59,272 nt of DNA from contig JAFXZT010000081.1 in NCBI GenBank assembly GCA_017541145.1, positions 1 through 59,272 on the forward strand, given 5' to 3'. The stretch is from Bacteroidales bacterium. GTDB lineage: Bacteria; Bacteroidota; Bacteroidia; Bacteroidales; UBA3824. A program made the position numbers and the translations under genes. Below the pieces are notes generated by a model. The model worked only from the letters and a program-made list of their open reading frames with translations, made no database searches and had not been told where the DNA came from. Of this stretch, positions 49,676-58,849 are shown piece after piece; within the stretch, counting starts at the first letter, position 1; each line of letters opens with the position of its first letter.

Positions 49676-49706
49676 AGAGGCTGGCCATCACGGTCAGCCT
49701 CTTTTT
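49676..49706. terminator. Bidirectional terminator between the XRE gene and pflB
   Basis: AGAGGCTGGCC (49676-49686) pairs with GGTCAGCCTCT (49692-49702) with one G-T pair. T-runs lie on both strands (49702-49706 plus; 49667-49674 complement). Confidence 0.85.
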
Positions 49707-49730
49707 CATGTATATATCGGTGTGTTTAAA

Positions 49731-51971
49731 TTATAACGATTTATTGATTGTACGGCTTAATACATCAAGTTGCTGTTCGCGTGTAAGTTTAACAAAGTTA
49801 ACAGCATAACCTGAAACACGTATCGTTAATTGCGGATATTTTTCCGGATGTTCCATTGCGTCAACAAGAAGTTCACGGTCAAAAACATTCACGTTCAAAT
49901 GGTGTCCGCCGTCCGGTGTGAAATAGCCGTCCATTAATTGTACCAAATTGTTTACTTTGGTGTTATCGTCTTTTCCGAGAGTTTCCGGCGAAATCGCAAA
50001 TGTGTACGAAATTCCGTCGTGAGAGTGTTGGAACGGAAGTTTTGCTACAGAACTCAATGCTGCAACCGCGCCTTTTACATCGCGACCGTTCATCGGATTT
50101 GCACCCGGAGCAAACGGTACGCCTTTTGGACGTCCATCAGGTGTAGCACCGGTATTTTTACCGTAAACTACATTAGATGTGATTGTTAACAATGATTGTG
50201 TTGGTGTAGCATGTCTGTAAGTTTCGTGCTGACGAAGATATTCCATGAATTTTTCGGTAATCATGAGAGCGAGTTTGTCGGTTTCTTCGTTGTTGTTACC
50301 GAATGGTTCAGGAGCGTTGCCTTCTTGAATAAATCCGACTGCAATGCCTCTTTCGTCGCGTTGAACTTTTACTTTGCCGTATTTAATAGCAGCAAGCGAG
50401 TCGGTTACGATACTCAAACCTGCGATACCTGTAGCTCTTGTGCGGTATACATCGCCGTCGATAAGTGCCATTTGGTAAGCTTCGTAATCGTATTTGTCGT
50501 GCATGTAGTGAATGATTTTCAATGCGTTAACGTAGGTTTTTGCCAACCAACGCATCATATTTTCAAACTTGTACATCACTTCGTCGTAATCCAAATATTC
50601 GCTTGTGATAGGAGCGTAGTCCGGTCCGATTTGTTCGCCTGACATCTCGTCTTTACCGCCGTTGATTGCATAAAGAAGACATTTTGCCAAGTTAGCACGT
50701 GCGCCGAAGAATTGCATTTGTTTTCCAATCTTCATTGGTGATACACAACATGCAATACCATAATCGTCGCCGTAATCAGGACGCATTAAATCATCGTTTT
50801 CGTATTGTATTGCGCTTGTTTTGATTGACATCTTTGCGCAATATTTTTTCCAATTTTCCGGAGCGTTGTTAAACCAAAGTACTGTGAGGTTTGGTTCCGG
50901 TGCCGGTCCGAGGTTTTCAAGGGTATGAAGTATACGATAACTTGTTTTTGTTACCATTGATCTGCCGTCAACGCCTTGACCACCAATACTTTCTGTTACC
51001 CAAATCGGGTCGCCGGAGAACAAATCATTGTATTCCGGTGTGCGTAAGAATCTTACGATACGCAATTTGATAATCATTTGGTCGATAAGCTCTTGCGCTT
51101 CTTCTTCTGTAAGTTTTCCTTCTTTGATATCTTTTTCGATAAAGATGTCAAGGAATGTACTTACTCTACCTAATGACATTGCTGCGCCGTCTTGGTCTTT
51201 TACAGCACCCAAATATCCGAAGTATACAAATTGAACAGCTTCGCGTGCGTTTTGTGCAGGACGTGTTACATCAAAACCGTATTCCTTACACATCTTAACG
51301 AAATCTTTCAATGCTGAAATTTGTTCGCTGGTTTCTTCACGCGATTGGATGCATTCTTCTGTCATTTCCTGAATATCAAGTCTGTTTAGGAAACGCTTTT
51401 TCTCTTCGATAAGATTGTCGATACCGTAGAGAGCGATTCTTCTGTAGTCGCCGATGATACGTCCGCGACCGTATGCGTCAGGCAAACCTGTGATGATATG
51501 TGCGTGACGTGCTGCTCTTATTTCAGGTGTGTATGCTGAGAATACACCTTCGTTATGTGTTTTGCGATACTTCGTGTAAATGGTTTTTGTGTAAGGATCA
51601 AGTGTATAGCCGTAAGCTGTCAACGCATTTTCTACCATGCGGATACCGCCTTTTGGGAAAATTCCGCGTTTCAATGGTTTGTCGGTTTGCAAACCTACAA
51701 TTACTTCGTTGTCTTTGTCGATGTAGCCTGCTCCGTAGGTTGTTAATGTTTGCGGAAGTTTGGTTTCAGCGTCGTATACACCTTTCTCTCTTTCTACCTT
51801 GAACATCTCTGAGAGCTTGTCCCAAAGAGCCTTGGTTTTTGCTGTAGGACCTGCCAAGAAACTTTCATCACCATAATAAGGTGTGTAGTTGTGTTGAATG
51901 AAATCGCGAACATTGATTTCGCGTTTCCAAATATAGCCTTCAAAGCTATCAATACAATTGCTTAATTTCAT
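49731..51971 (-). CDS. pflB: Formate C-acetyltransferase (pyruvate formate-lyase)
   Basis: A 746-residue glycyl-radical enzyme that turns pyruvate and CoA into acetyl-CoA and formate under anoxia. The adjacent active-site cysteines are C408-C409 in GIACCVSPM. The radical glycine is G721 in [11 protein letters not shown], near the C-terminus. Substrate-site segments such as EPNLTVLW are present and the length is normal. The glycyl radical must be installed by the radical-SAM activase PflA. Its gene usually adjoins pflB but is absent from both sides here, so it must lie elsewhere. The promoter at 52019-52049 is well placed. O2 control by an FNR-type protein is plausible but no operator was identified. 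Confidence 0.96.
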   Translation of the reverse strand: MKLSNCIDSFEGYIWKREINVRDFIQHNYTPYYGDESFLAGPTAKTKALWDKLSEMFKVEREKGVYDAETKLPQTLTTYGAGYIDKDNEVIVGLQTDKPLKRGIFPKGGIRMVENALTAYGYTLDPYTKTIYTKYRKTHNEGVFSAYTPEIRAARHAHIITGLPDAYGRGRIIGDYRRIALYGIDNLIEEKKRFLNRLDIQEMTEECIQSREETSEQISALKDFVKMCKEYGFDVTRPAQNAREAVQFVYFGYLGAVKDQDGAAMSLGRVSTFLDIFIEKDIKEGKLTEEEAQELIDQMIIKLRIVRFLRTPEYNDLFSGDPIWVTESIGGQGVDGRSMVTKTSYRILHTLENLGPAPEPNLTVLWFNNAPENWKKYCAKMSIKTSAIQYENDDLMRPDYGDDYGIACCVSPMKIGKQMQFFGARANLAKCLLYAINGGKDEMSGEQIGPDYAPITSEYLDYDEVMYKFENMMRWLAKTYVNALKIIHYMHDKYDYEAYQMALIDGDVYRTRATGIAGLSIVTDSLAAIKYGKVKVQRDERGIAVGFIQEGNAPEPFGNNNEETDKLALMITEKFMEYLRQHETYRHATPTQSLLTITSNVVYGKNTGATPDGRPKGVPFAPGANPMNGRDVKGAVAALSSVAKLPFQHSHDGISYTFAISPETLGKDDNTKVNNLVQLMDGYFTPDGGHHLNVNVFDRELLVDAMEHPEKYPQLTIRVSGYAVNFVKLTREQQLDVLSRTINKSL

Positions 51972-52018
51972 AAACTTGTATATTCGTTTTAATTCTAAAA
52001 GTTTTATTTATTATTTGG

Positions 52019-52049
52019 CAAAGTTAGTATTTTGTTATTTCACTACAAT
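52019..52049 (-). promoter_or_regulatory. Promoter of pflB
   Basis: On the minus strand ATTG (52049-52046), 19 bases, TAACTTTG (52026-52019). Initiation near 52012 gives a leader of about 41 bases. Confidence 0.6.
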
Positions 52050-52116
52050 CGCTAAAAATGGTGATTTTTTGTTGATTGTATCCCCTCAAATGGGGAGTTA
52101 ATACTTTTTTTCAGTC

Positions 52117-52911
52117 CTATTTTGATGCAAATAATTGTCGTTTTAGTACGTTTTCTTTTCTGTTTTCTACATACATATACTTAATGAAACTGTTCATGCC
52201 TTTCGACTTAGATTCATTAAGATAATAACTGATATTTTCCTTGTAATATTGCCAAGGATTCATATTTTTGTTAAATTCTTTTTTGTATGTCTGTATTACG
52301 TCGTCTATATTTGTCACACCGTATTCCAAAGCCTCGTTCAATGCTTTTTTTACTTCGGCTTTCATCGGTTTTACTGCGAGCCATACTGCAAATACAAACG
52401 GATAATTTGTAAATTTTATCCATTGTTCGGCGAGGTCGTATTGATATTCATAATCAGTATATTCAAAACATCTGTCACCGATTATTACTCCGGCAGTAGT
52501 GCCTTTTATATGTTTTTCGTATCCGGGTTTGCTTTGTACAAATTCCGGATTGATTTTCCAATAATTTTTTGCAAGTATTTTTACCAATCTTACGCTTGTA
52601 GCTGATTGATAATCAAGGTAAACTTTTGAAATTTGTTCCAACGGAACGCGGCTTGCAAGTATTACCGAGCGAACTTTTCCTTCGGCTCCGATACAATATT
52701 TAGAAACGATATAACTGATTTTCAAATCAGGAATAATTCCTACAGGTACCAAAGCTACATCGCATTGCTTGTCCAATAGCATTTGTGCACATTCTGACGG
52801 ATATTTCAGAATTATTTCACAGTTTTCTTTGATGTATTCAGAATGTTGCAATCCGTATAAAAAAGGTATCGAATTGTAATATGATACCATTACTATTTTT
52901 AGTTTTTCCAT
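52117..52911 (-). CDS. mqnA: Chorismate dehydratase (menaquinone biosynthesis, futalosine pathway)
   Basis: A 264-residue enzyme with a periplasmic-binding-protein-like fold acting in the cytoplasm. It dehydrates chorismate to 3-enolpyruvylbenzoate, the first step of the futalosine route to menaquinone. Family marks: MVSYYNSIPFLYGL near the N-terminus (the usual V.YLN..P segment), CDVALVPVG, and VYLDYQSATSVRLVKIL followed by AGVIIGDRCFEY. Length is typical. MqnD has the same fold, but the N-terminal pattern fits MqnA. It is cotranscribed with the EI24 membrane protein, whose stop is 5 bases upstream. No other mqn gene lies in the window. Confidence 0.87.
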   Translation of the reverse strand: MEKLKIVMVSYYNSIPFLYGLQHSEYIKENCEIILKYPSECAQMLLDKQCDVALVPVGIIPDLKISYIVSKYCIGAEGKVRSVILASRVPLEQISKVYLDYQSATSVRLVKILAKNYWKINPEFVQSKPGYEKHIKGTTAGVIIGDRCFEYTDYEYQYDLAEQWIKFTNYPFVFAVWLAVKPMKAEVKKALNEALEYGVTNIDDVIQTYKKEFNKNMNPWQYYKENISYYLNESKSKGMNSFIKYMYVENRKENVLKRQLFASK

Positions 52912-52916
52912 AGTTG

Positions 52917-53702
52917 TTATTTCTGAATAAGTGTTTGTAATTCAGGGTCTTGCGACTCCAATTCAATTTGTGCTATTGTTGCTGCTACCGTTGATATTCC
53001 GCCCATTACAGCAAGTAAAAATGTTCCACAAATCAAGTACAATGGCAACGTGTATATTGCTCCGATTGTAATTGCCAGATACTTATATCTGTATGTAATT
53101 TTGCTGCTGAGTTTTTCGTTCCTTTTGGCTCTTTCGTTGGTATAATCCATAAATCCGTAGCCAAAATAATAAGCGTTGATTATATATATCATTACTACCG
53201 ATAATAATGTTCCGATTAACGGAATCAAATTCAGCAATAAGCACAATAGTAAGAGGATAAATTGTTTGATTGTGTTTTTTAGTGTGATTATTAATGTTCT
53301 TCCAATATCTTTTATAGTTTGTTTTATATTGGAATTGTATTCGCGTCCGGTGAGATAAGTATCAGTTTTTTCTGACATTATAGTATATATAGGTGACATC
53401 AATATATTAACAATTGTTCCGCCTAAATAAATAAATACTATAAAGGCAAGCAATGTTGCTATTACTTCTATTGATTTTGTTAATACACTCAACCAAGCAT
53501 TGTCAGTTTGCATTTTTTCGTGTATTAAATCTTGAAGCGCAGCGCCGCTGCCGTATCCGATTGACAGTAATAAAATCATTATTACTATGCTGAATACTAA
53601 CGGGAAAATAAATAATTTTCCCATTTTTGCTTCTTTTATCACTTTAAATGCTTTGCGATATGAGCTTATTCCGCTGATTATTTGGTCTTTAGCACTAACC
53701 AT
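52917..53702 (-). CDS. EI24/CysZ-like membrane protein
   Basis: A 261-residue inner-membrane protein with four to five TM helices (about 28-50, 72-98, 138-175, 208-240). The family pattern is FKVIKEAKMGKLFIFPLVFS at the N-terminus, GTIVNILMSPIYTIMSEKTD in the middle, and LLLCLLLNLIPLIGTLLSVVMIYIINAYYFGYGFMDY. EI24-type relatives include the sulfate permease CysZ and etoposide-induced protein. No CysZ-specific context (cys genes) is present, so transport of sulfate is not asserted. It heads a two-gene unit with mqnA. Confidence 0.8.
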   Translation of the reverse strand: MVSAKDQIISGISSYRKAFKVIKEAKMGKLFIFPLVFSIVIMILLLSIGYGSGAALQDLIHEKMQTDNAWLSVLTKSIEVIATLLAFIVFIYLGGTIVNILMSPIYTIMSEKTDTYLTGREYNSNIKQTIKDIGRTLIITLKNTIKQFILLLLCLLLNLIPLIGTLLSVVMIYIINAYYFGYGFMDYTNERAKRNEKLSSKITYRYKYLAITIGAIYTLPLYLICGTFLLAVMGGISTVAATIAQIELESQDPELQTLIQK

Positions 53703-53801
53703 ATTTATTCATTTAAATTTTGTGCGAATCTAATAAATTTTTGTTTAAGAATCTATATATTTTTTGCTTTTTTAACTATTATTTTTCTCAAAACTTTTTT
53801 C

Positions 53802-53809
53802 TATATTTG
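53802..53809 (+). promoter_or_regulatory. Putative -7 box of the zinc metallopeptidase gene
   Basis: TATATTTG, with initiation near 53816 and a leader of about 41 bases. No clear -33 element at correct spacing. Confidence 0.55.
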
Positions 53810-53856
53810 TAACTGTAATTATTTATTAATCTATTAATCAAAAAATTTAGTAAAAT

Positions 53857-54750
53857 ATGAAATTAGACGGACGTAGAACCAGTTCAAATGTGGAAGACCG
53901 CAGAGGTGGTAGTTCCTCTGGTTCAGGTATGAATTTTTCTTCAGGCAAAAAAGGCGGATGTATTGGTATTATTTTACTTCTCGTCGGTTTTATTTATTAT
54001 GCCAAGACCGGTGATTCCAGCCTTTTGAATTCTTCGCTTACGAGTGAACAAACCACTGTTCAAACCGGTCAGACTTCTCAAAAAAGTTCTAAAGACAACG
54101 AACTTTTTACTTTTGCTTCTCGTATTTTGGCAAGTACCGAGGATATTTGGTCTGACATCTTTAAGAAAAACGGTTTGAGCTACGAAAAACCAAGTATGGT
54201 AATTTTTGAGGACGGTGTTAATACAGGTTGCGGTTCGGCAACTTCTGCTACAGGTCCTTTCTATTGTTCAGCAGATCAGAAACTTTACCTTGATTTGTCT
54301 TTCTTTCAAACAATGAAATCTCAACTTGGAGCTTCCGGTGATTTTGCTCAAGCATACGTAATCGCTCATGAGGTTGGTCACCATGTGGAATACCTTACAG
54401 GCGTGTTGAGTAAGCTTCATAATCAAATGAATCAGGCGCGATCTGAAGCCGAGGCAAACAGAATTTCGGTAAGAATAGAATTACTTGCTGATTTTTACGC
54501 AGGAGTTTGGGGATTTTATGAGCAAAAAACTTTTAAATCCTTGGAAGACGGCGATTTGGAGGAAGCTATCAATTGTGCAATGAAAATTGGTGACGATTAT
54601 TTGCAGAAACAAGCACGTGGTACTGTCAACGCCAGAGAATTTACTCACGGAACTTCAAAACAGCGTATGAAATGGCTTAAACTTGGTCTTACTACAGGTG
54701 ATTTATCAAAAGGAAATGTAATTTTAACTTGTTCAGAATCAGAGTTATAA
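53857..54750 (+). CDS. Neutral zinc metallopeptidase (YpfJ family)
   Basis: A 297-residue membrane-anchored peptidase of the putative neutral zinc metallopeptidase family (E. coli YpfJ). Marks are the N-terminal MKLDGRRTSSNVEDRRG followed by a Gly/Ser stretch, one TM (about 34-50, GGCIGIILLLVGFIYYA), and a periplasmic domain with SDIFKKNGLSYEKPSMVIF, TGCGSATSATGPFYC, LDLSFF and the zinc site H171-E-V-G-H175-H. The third ligand region is LLADFYAGVWG. The substrate is unknown. It is separate from its neighbours by normal gaps; the DUF6090-like gene follows 84 bases later. Confidence 0.93.
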   Translation: MKLDGRRTSSNVEDRRGGSSSGSGMNFSSGKKGGCIGIILLLVGFIYYAKTGDSSLLNSSLTSEQTTVQTGQTSQKSSKDNELFTFASRILASTEDIWSDIFKKNGLSYEKPSMVIFEDGVNTGCGSATSATGPFYCSADQKLYLDLSFFQTMKSQLGASGDFAQAYVIAHEVGHHVEYLTGVLSKLHNQMNQARSEAEANRISVRIELLADFYAGVWGFYEQKTFKSLEDGDLEEAINCAMKIGDDYLQKQARGTVNAREFTHGTSKQRMKWLKLGLTTGDLSKGNVILTCSESEL

Positions 54751-54834
54751 TTATTTTTTGTATTTTACTTGTGGAATTATCAATTTAGTTATATCTTATT
54801 GTTGAATTTTAACTTAAAAATTTAATCAAAAAAA

Positions 54835-55581
54835 ATGGCAGAAGAATCATTTAAAGAAAATCTTAATTGGAAAAAAATTACAATTGATGCAATTAACACT
54901 ATTATTGCTACTGCAATTGGTATTGTAATCGGTTTACTTGTTGACAAAGTACGTGAAAATATTAATAATCAGGAGAATTATCAGAAGATTATTTGCGCAA
55001 CAATCAACAATCTTGAAGATTATGAAGGTCAGATTTCAAATCATTTGGACTGGATAAAATATAGTCTTGATACTTACGATGAAATTACAGAAATGGAAGA
55101 TTGGGCTGATACACTTGCTACCGACGGGATGTTTGACGTATTTTTCAAAGAAGATTTTATTCAAAAAGATCGTTGGATTGAAGAAAACTTTATTACAAAC
55201 GGTAGTTTTATTGAAGATGCCGATCTTCGTTTGCAAATCGGTAGCGTGTACAGTTTTGTAGATATTTGCAAACAAAAAATTCTTGATATCAATACAGAAT
55301 CAGAGGCCGTTTACAAAAATTACCTCGCTTTTTATGCTGATAATGAGAAAACAGCAGTAAAAAAAATAGTTGATTCAAAATTGTTTCTCAACTACATTCT
55401 TAAACTTACATCTTTGAAAGTTGATTTGCAATCATATTTGAATTCAATTCACGAAATCAATCAGACTATCCTCAAAAATTCTAATGCAAATCAAGAGGAT
55501 ATTCAAAAAATGCGTGAATCTTCAAAGAAAATCAACGATATTCTTTACAAAAATGTATCGAATCAATCTGAAGCTCAATAG
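54835..55581 (+). CDS. DUF6090-like single-pass membrane protein
   Basis: A 248-residue protein with one TM helix near the N-terminus (about 17-37, AINTIIATAIGIVIGLLVDK) and a long helical C-terminal part with no known catalytic motif. GIxIGLLVDKxRENxxNQE followed by helical Asn/Glu-rich sequence is how DUF6090-type Bacteroidota membrane proteins look. The helical region has coiled-coil-like stretches (SYLNSIHEINQTILKNSNANQEDIQKMRES). The start MAEESFKENLNWKKIT fits an inside N-terminus. It ends at a clear terminator (55602-55635). Function unknown. Confidence 0.7.
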   Translation: MAEESFKENLNWKKITIDAINTIIATAIGIVIGLLVDKVRENINNQENYQKIICATINNLEDYEGQISNHLDWIKYSLDTYDEITEMEDWADTLATDGMFDVFFKEDFIQKDRWIEENFITNGSFIEDADLRLQIGSVYSFVDICKQKILDINTESEAVYKNYLAFYADNEKTAVKKIVDSKLFLNYILKLTSLKVDLQSYLNSIHEINQTILKNSNANQEDIQKMRESSKKINDILYKNVSNQSEAQ

Positions 55582-55601
55582 TATATAGTTACAGAATCAT
55601 T

Positions 55602-55635
55602 AATCCCATTTCAATTTATTGGAATGGGATTTTTT
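55602..55635 (+). terminator. Terminator of the DUF6090-like gene
   Basis: A 13-bp stem (55602-55614 with 55619-55631) has a 4-base loop and T residues to 55635, 20 bases after the stop. Confidence 0.85.
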
Positions 55636-55638
55636 ATA

Positions 55639-55646
55639 TATATTTG
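55639..55646 (+). promoter_or_regulatory. -7 box of the rhodanese gene
   Basis: TATATTTG, 28 bases upstream of the ATG at 55674. ATTG at 55618-55621, inside the previous terminator hairpin, is a -33 candidate with 17-base spacing. Confidence 0.5.
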
Positions 55647-55673
55647 CGTCAGTTTTTTAATAATATTTAAGTA

Positions 55674-56072
55674 ATGAAGAAGATTTTATTTTTGTTAACG
55701 ATGTTAACATTTTTCATCTCAGTAAATTGTGGTGATAAAAATGCAAAATTCAAAACAATCAGTGCTCCTGAATTTTTGGATTTGATAGGTGGAAGTCAAA
55801 ACGTAATTCTTATTGATGTCAGAACTCCCGAAGAATTTGTCGAAGGTCATATTCCGGCAGCTAACAATTTGGATGTCAAGAGTCAAGATTTCAAAAATCG
55901 GTTGTTAGAAAATTACAAAGACAAAAAAAAAGTTTATGCATTGTATTGTCGCAGCGGTCACCGTAGCAAATTAGCAGCTCAGATTTTGGTTGATAACGGT
56001 TATACCGAAGTTTACGAAATGGAAGGCGGATTCAACGCTTGGAAGGAAAAAGATTTTCCGATAGAAAAATAA
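55674..56072 (+). CDS. Exported rhodanese-like protein
   Basis: A 132-residue single rhodanese domain behind an export signal (MKKILFLLTMLTFFISVNC, perhaps a lipoprotein with Cys19). The active-site loop is C92-R-S-G-H-R-S in ALYCRSGHRSKLAA. Other marks are LIDVRTPEEFVEGHIPAANN and YEMEGGFNAWKEKDFPI. The likely chemistry is sulfur transfer, or redox exchange through Cys92, in the periplasm. The natural substrate is unknown for exported rhodaneses. It has its own promoter and a terminator shared with the convergent methyltransferase gene. Confidence 0.92.
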   Translation: MKKILFLLTMLTFFISVNCGDKNAKFKTISAPEFLDLIGGSQNVILIDVRTPEEFVEGHIPAANNLDVKSQDFKNRLLENYKDKKKVYALYCRSGHRSKLAAQILVDNGYTEVYEMEGGFNAWKEKDFPIEK

Positions 56073-56076
56073 ATTT

Positions 56077-56119
56077 AAAACACATCGTTACTTTTTTCCT
56101 TGAGGTAACGATGTGATTT
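56077..56119. terminator. Terminator between convergent rhodanese and methyltransferase genes
   Basis: CACATCGTTAC (56081-56091) pairs with GTAACGATGTG (56105-56115), an 11-bp perfect stem with A/T-rich flanks on both sides. It lies between the stops at 56072 and 56120. Confidence 0.75.
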
Positions 56120-57289
56120 TCAAATTTTTCTGGTTTTTATAATTACTTTTTGATTGTCTTTTAGAGTAGTTCCGAACAAATAAATATCGCCGCCGTCTTT
56201 CAATTTCAGTTTCTTTTTCAGTTCCTCGGCTTTTATCGGAAAATTTCTTACCGCAACATTTGCTTTGTCCAAACCTTTGAAAATCTTTACATTACCGACT
56301 TCTTCTATTACAAATTTTCTTCCCGGAAAATCATTAATTTCAGTTTCGGAAACATAAATATGACTTGATTGTTGTAATTTTTTTACATCATATTTATTAC
56401 ACAACAATTTGTAAGCACCGCCTTTCATAATTGCGCTGTTGGGTTCATACAAAAACATCCCGTTATTTATTTTATCCGCGTAACATGCTGTAGCTGAGGA
56501 TTCTTCACTTGTTTTGAAATTTAATTTTTGATTGTTGTTAACGCAAAAAATATTTGGTTCGTCATCAAAATTTTTATCCAAAATCAGCAACATCTCTTTA
56601 CATTCATTATTATTTGCAACAACATGAATTTCACGAATATTTTTCAATTCTTGCCGACATTCTTTCAAATCCAGCATCGGCGAAAGTTTTATCATTACGA
56701 TGTCAGCTTTTTCTTTTAACATCTCTTGATATTCAGTAACATCCGGCTCACAATCTTTAATATGTACAGTTTTGCCGCCGTCTTTGTCGCGTCGTGCCGG
56801 GTCAACAAAAATCAAGTCAAGATGTTCATCTGATTTTTCTAAGATGTTAATTCCATTACCATTTTTTACAACGGCATTTGTCCTGCCAAGTACCTTAAAA
56901 TTGTGTTCTGCAATTTCACAAAGTTCCGAATTGGTTTCAATATAAGTTGCTTTTTCAAAATTTTGACTAATATAATAAAAGTCAATTCCAAAACCGCCTG
57001 TTAAATCTGCCATTTTTTTCTGACATTTTACAAGTTTTGTAACAACCTCCGCTTTGTATTTTGCTGTAAAATCCGATGAACATTGTTCCATTGATAAGTG
57101 CACAGGGTAAAGTAGCTCTTTATTATTTGCCCAATCCGGAATTTTATGTTTTGCAATTTGCCAACCTGCTATTTGTTGTAGTACAGTTGTCGTATTGATA
57201 TTTTTATTATGAAGTTTCAATGCCAAATCTCTGACATCTTTATCACGGTTTTCTTCTATAATTTTCTTTTCAAAATCAGTGAGTTCCAT
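56120..57289 (-). CDS. SAM-dependent methyltransferase, PG_1098 family (THUMP-like)
   Basis: A 389-residue class I methyltransferase with an N-terminal helical region (1-85), a Rossmann domain (about 88-260) and C-terminal ferredoxin-like/THUMP-like domains (265-389). Motif I is DLTGGFGIDFYYIS (95-108), the acidic SAM contact is in ATYIETNSELCEIAEHN, and motif IV is LIFVDPARRDKDG. This is the Bacteroidota family named after Porphyromonas PG_1098. THUMP-like domains suggest an RNA substrate, most likely tRNA or rRNA, but the modified base is unknown. The promoter is ATTG-N19-TAACTTTG (57334-57304). The BamA-like gene ends 44 bases upstream. Confidence 0.88.
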   Translation of the reverse strand: MELTDFEKKIIEENRDKDVRDLALKLHNKNINTTTVLQQIAGWQIAKHKIPDWANNKELLYPVHLSMEQCSSDFTAKYKAEVVTKLVKCQKKMADLTGGFGIDFYYISQNFEKATYIETNSELCEIAEHNFKVLGRTNAVVKNGNGINILEKSDEHLDLIFVDPARRDKDGGKTVHIKDCEPDVTEYQEMLKEKADIVMIKLSPMLDLKECRQELKNIREIHVVANNNECKEMLLILDKNFDDEPNIFCVNNNQKLNFKTSEESSATACYADKINNGMFLYEPNSAIMKGGAYKLLCNKYDVKKLQQSSHIYVSETEINDFPGRKFVIEEVGNVKIFKGLDKANVAVRNFPIKAEELKKKLKLKDGGDIYLFGTTLKDNQKVIIKTRKI

Positions 57290-57303
57290 ATTTTTTTTGT
57301 ATG

Positions 57304-57334
57304 CAAAGTTAACAATAGTTTGTTAATTTACAAT
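57304..57334 (-). promoter_or_regulatory. Promoter of the PG_1098-type methyltransferase gene
   Basis: On the minus strand ATTG (57334-57331), 19 bases, TAACTTTG (57311-57304), the same layout as the pflB promoter. Its -33 overlaps the stop of the upstream barrel gene. Confidence 0.6.
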
Positions 57335-58677
57335 TAAAATAAGTAACCCATTTTTACATAGATATTTGATTTTTTATCATTATCTTGACTGTTAAAATAT
57401 GTAGCCCAATCCACTGACAGAATGAAGTTTTCGTTCATTGCAATCTTCAATCCTGTTCCGCCGGAAACATGCGGTTGGTAAATTTTGGATTTAGAAAAGT
57501 CAAAATATTCATTTACATCGTCATTTGTTGTTTTGGTGATTTCAATTATTTCTTGTTCGTTCACATCCACCGGTTGAATTACCATACCTGCATCTATAAA
57601 CGGATTTATACCAATATAAAAGTGTTGGTTTGCAATATTAAACTCTTTAATTTTTATTCGTAATTCCGTGTTTAGTAATGCATAACCGTTGGAAATTATT
57701 CTGTTACGTAAAATTCCGCGTAACGAACTTGAGCCGCCCAAACTTTCATAAACTGCGCGTTTTTGTTCCAACGTGTTGTGGTTGCATAGCATATAAAATG
57801 GTGTTTTTCCTGACATAGTTAATTGTGTTCCAATTCGATACGCAAAAATTACACGTGGAGTTCCCAACGAAATATATTGTTTGAAATTAGCATTGAATTT
57901 CAGATTGTTATATTCAGAATGACTTCCAAAAGCAGCAGTGTAAGTAAAAAAAGCATCAGCCCAAATTCCCGAAGTTGGTGCCGAAGTTTGGGAGCGGCTG
58001 TCAAAAGTTAGACCGCCATGTACGTACGGAAACGATGCTTTTCCGGTTTCATTTTCATCAATCAGACCCCACTTTATATATTTATCATAAATGCCGTCGA
58101 TATTCGGTAGTTTTTTACTATCCTTTTGACCTTTGTTTAACTTGTTGATATTTACTCTGTTGACTTCAAATATATAGTAACCGATACCAACATTCCAGTT
58201 AAGATTATTTGTGATATTTTTTTGAATATCTGCACTTGTACGGAACATATTACGTTTATATTTATAAAAAGCGCGTGACAAATAATCATCTGAATTATTC
58301 TTGCACCAATCAGCATTGTAGATTGTTTGATAGCCGTTGAAACCTGTAAAATCGCTCATTGCATCGGGGAGGTAAGTTGCATCGATAAAAAGTTTGTAGC
58401 CGGGTAGGAGAGAACGGCTGAAGAAATTCAATCTCATTAAACCGTTTTGTTTCGTTGTGTAAGCGGCTTCGGCATAGATAGAATGCAGATATTCAGGATA
58501 TTGTGAACCGTCGCCGTAATAAAACAGATTTGCTAGAGCACCATATTGAAATCCCAAATCCGCATCGTATGCAATAGAAGGCAACACGCCCAAGTTCCAT
58601 CCTTTTTTAACATCTTTTTGAGCAAAAAGCTCTAACGCTGTAAAAACAATTAAGATATTTAAAATCAACGATTTCAT
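57334..58677 (-). CDS. BamA/TamA-like outer-membrane protein
   Basis: A 447-residue outer-membrane protein, signal MKSLILNILIVFTALELFAQ. It consists mainly of a 16-stranded barrel of the Omp85 (bacterial surface antigen) type. LGVLPSIAYDADLGFQYGAL begins the barrel. GLTFDSRSQTSAPTSGIWADAF is the usual D-x-R-xx-xxP-xxG strand pair. SSSLRGILRNRIISNGYALLNTELR is the (V/L)RG(F/Y/I) loop motif. The chain ends in VKMGYLF. No POTRA domains precede the barrel, so it is a short relative rather than BamA itself. The frame extends to 58707, but the -7 box at 58712-58705 would start transcription near 58698, so ATG 58677 is used. Confidence 0.87.
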   Translation of the reverse strand: MKSLILNILIVFTALELFAQKDVKKGWNLGVLPSIAYDADLGFQYGALANLFYYGDGSQYPEYLHSIYAEAAYTTKQNGLMRLNFFSRSLLPGYKLFIDATYLPDAMSDFTGFNGYQTIYNADWCKNNSDDYLSRAFYKYKRNMFRTSADIQKNITNNLNWNVGIGYYIFEVNRVNINKLNKGQKDSKKLPNIDGIYDKYIKWGLIDENETGKASFPYVHGGLTFDSRSQTSAPTSGIWADAFFTYTAAFGSHSEYNNLKFNANFKQYISLGTPRVIFAYRIGTQLTMSGKTPFYMLCNHNTLEQKRAVYESLGGSSSLRGILRNRIISNGYALLNTELRIKIKEFNIANQHFYIGINPFIDAGMVIQPVDVNEQEIIEITKTTNDDVNEYFDFSKSKIYQPHVSGGTGLKIAMNENFILSVDWATYFNSQDNDKKSNIYVKMGYLF

Positions 58678-58704
58678 ATTTTTTTCACTATATATTTTCA
58701 ATTG

Positions 58705-58712
58705 CAAATTTA
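58705..58712 (-). promoter_or_regulatory. -7 box of the BamA-like gene
   Basis: TAAATTTG on the minus strand. Initiation near 58698 leaves about 21 bases before the ATG at 58677. Confidence 0.5.
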
Positions 58713-58849
58713 GGTATTAAAACAATGCCATTTTTCAAAGTTGTGATATTCCAATTTTTTGTGTTTAGTGTTACACTTTTTATTATTCGTATTTATTCAT
58801 CCATGTTTGATGACATAATTATTGTGTTGCAAGCGTTTGTTGTGTGATG

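Noticed and set aside
52081-52116. Short TCCCC/GGGGA hairpin behind mqnA as a terminator
   Set aside because: The stem is only 5 bp, and on the strand of mqnA no T-run follows; the nearby T-run is on the other strand, where no gene ends.
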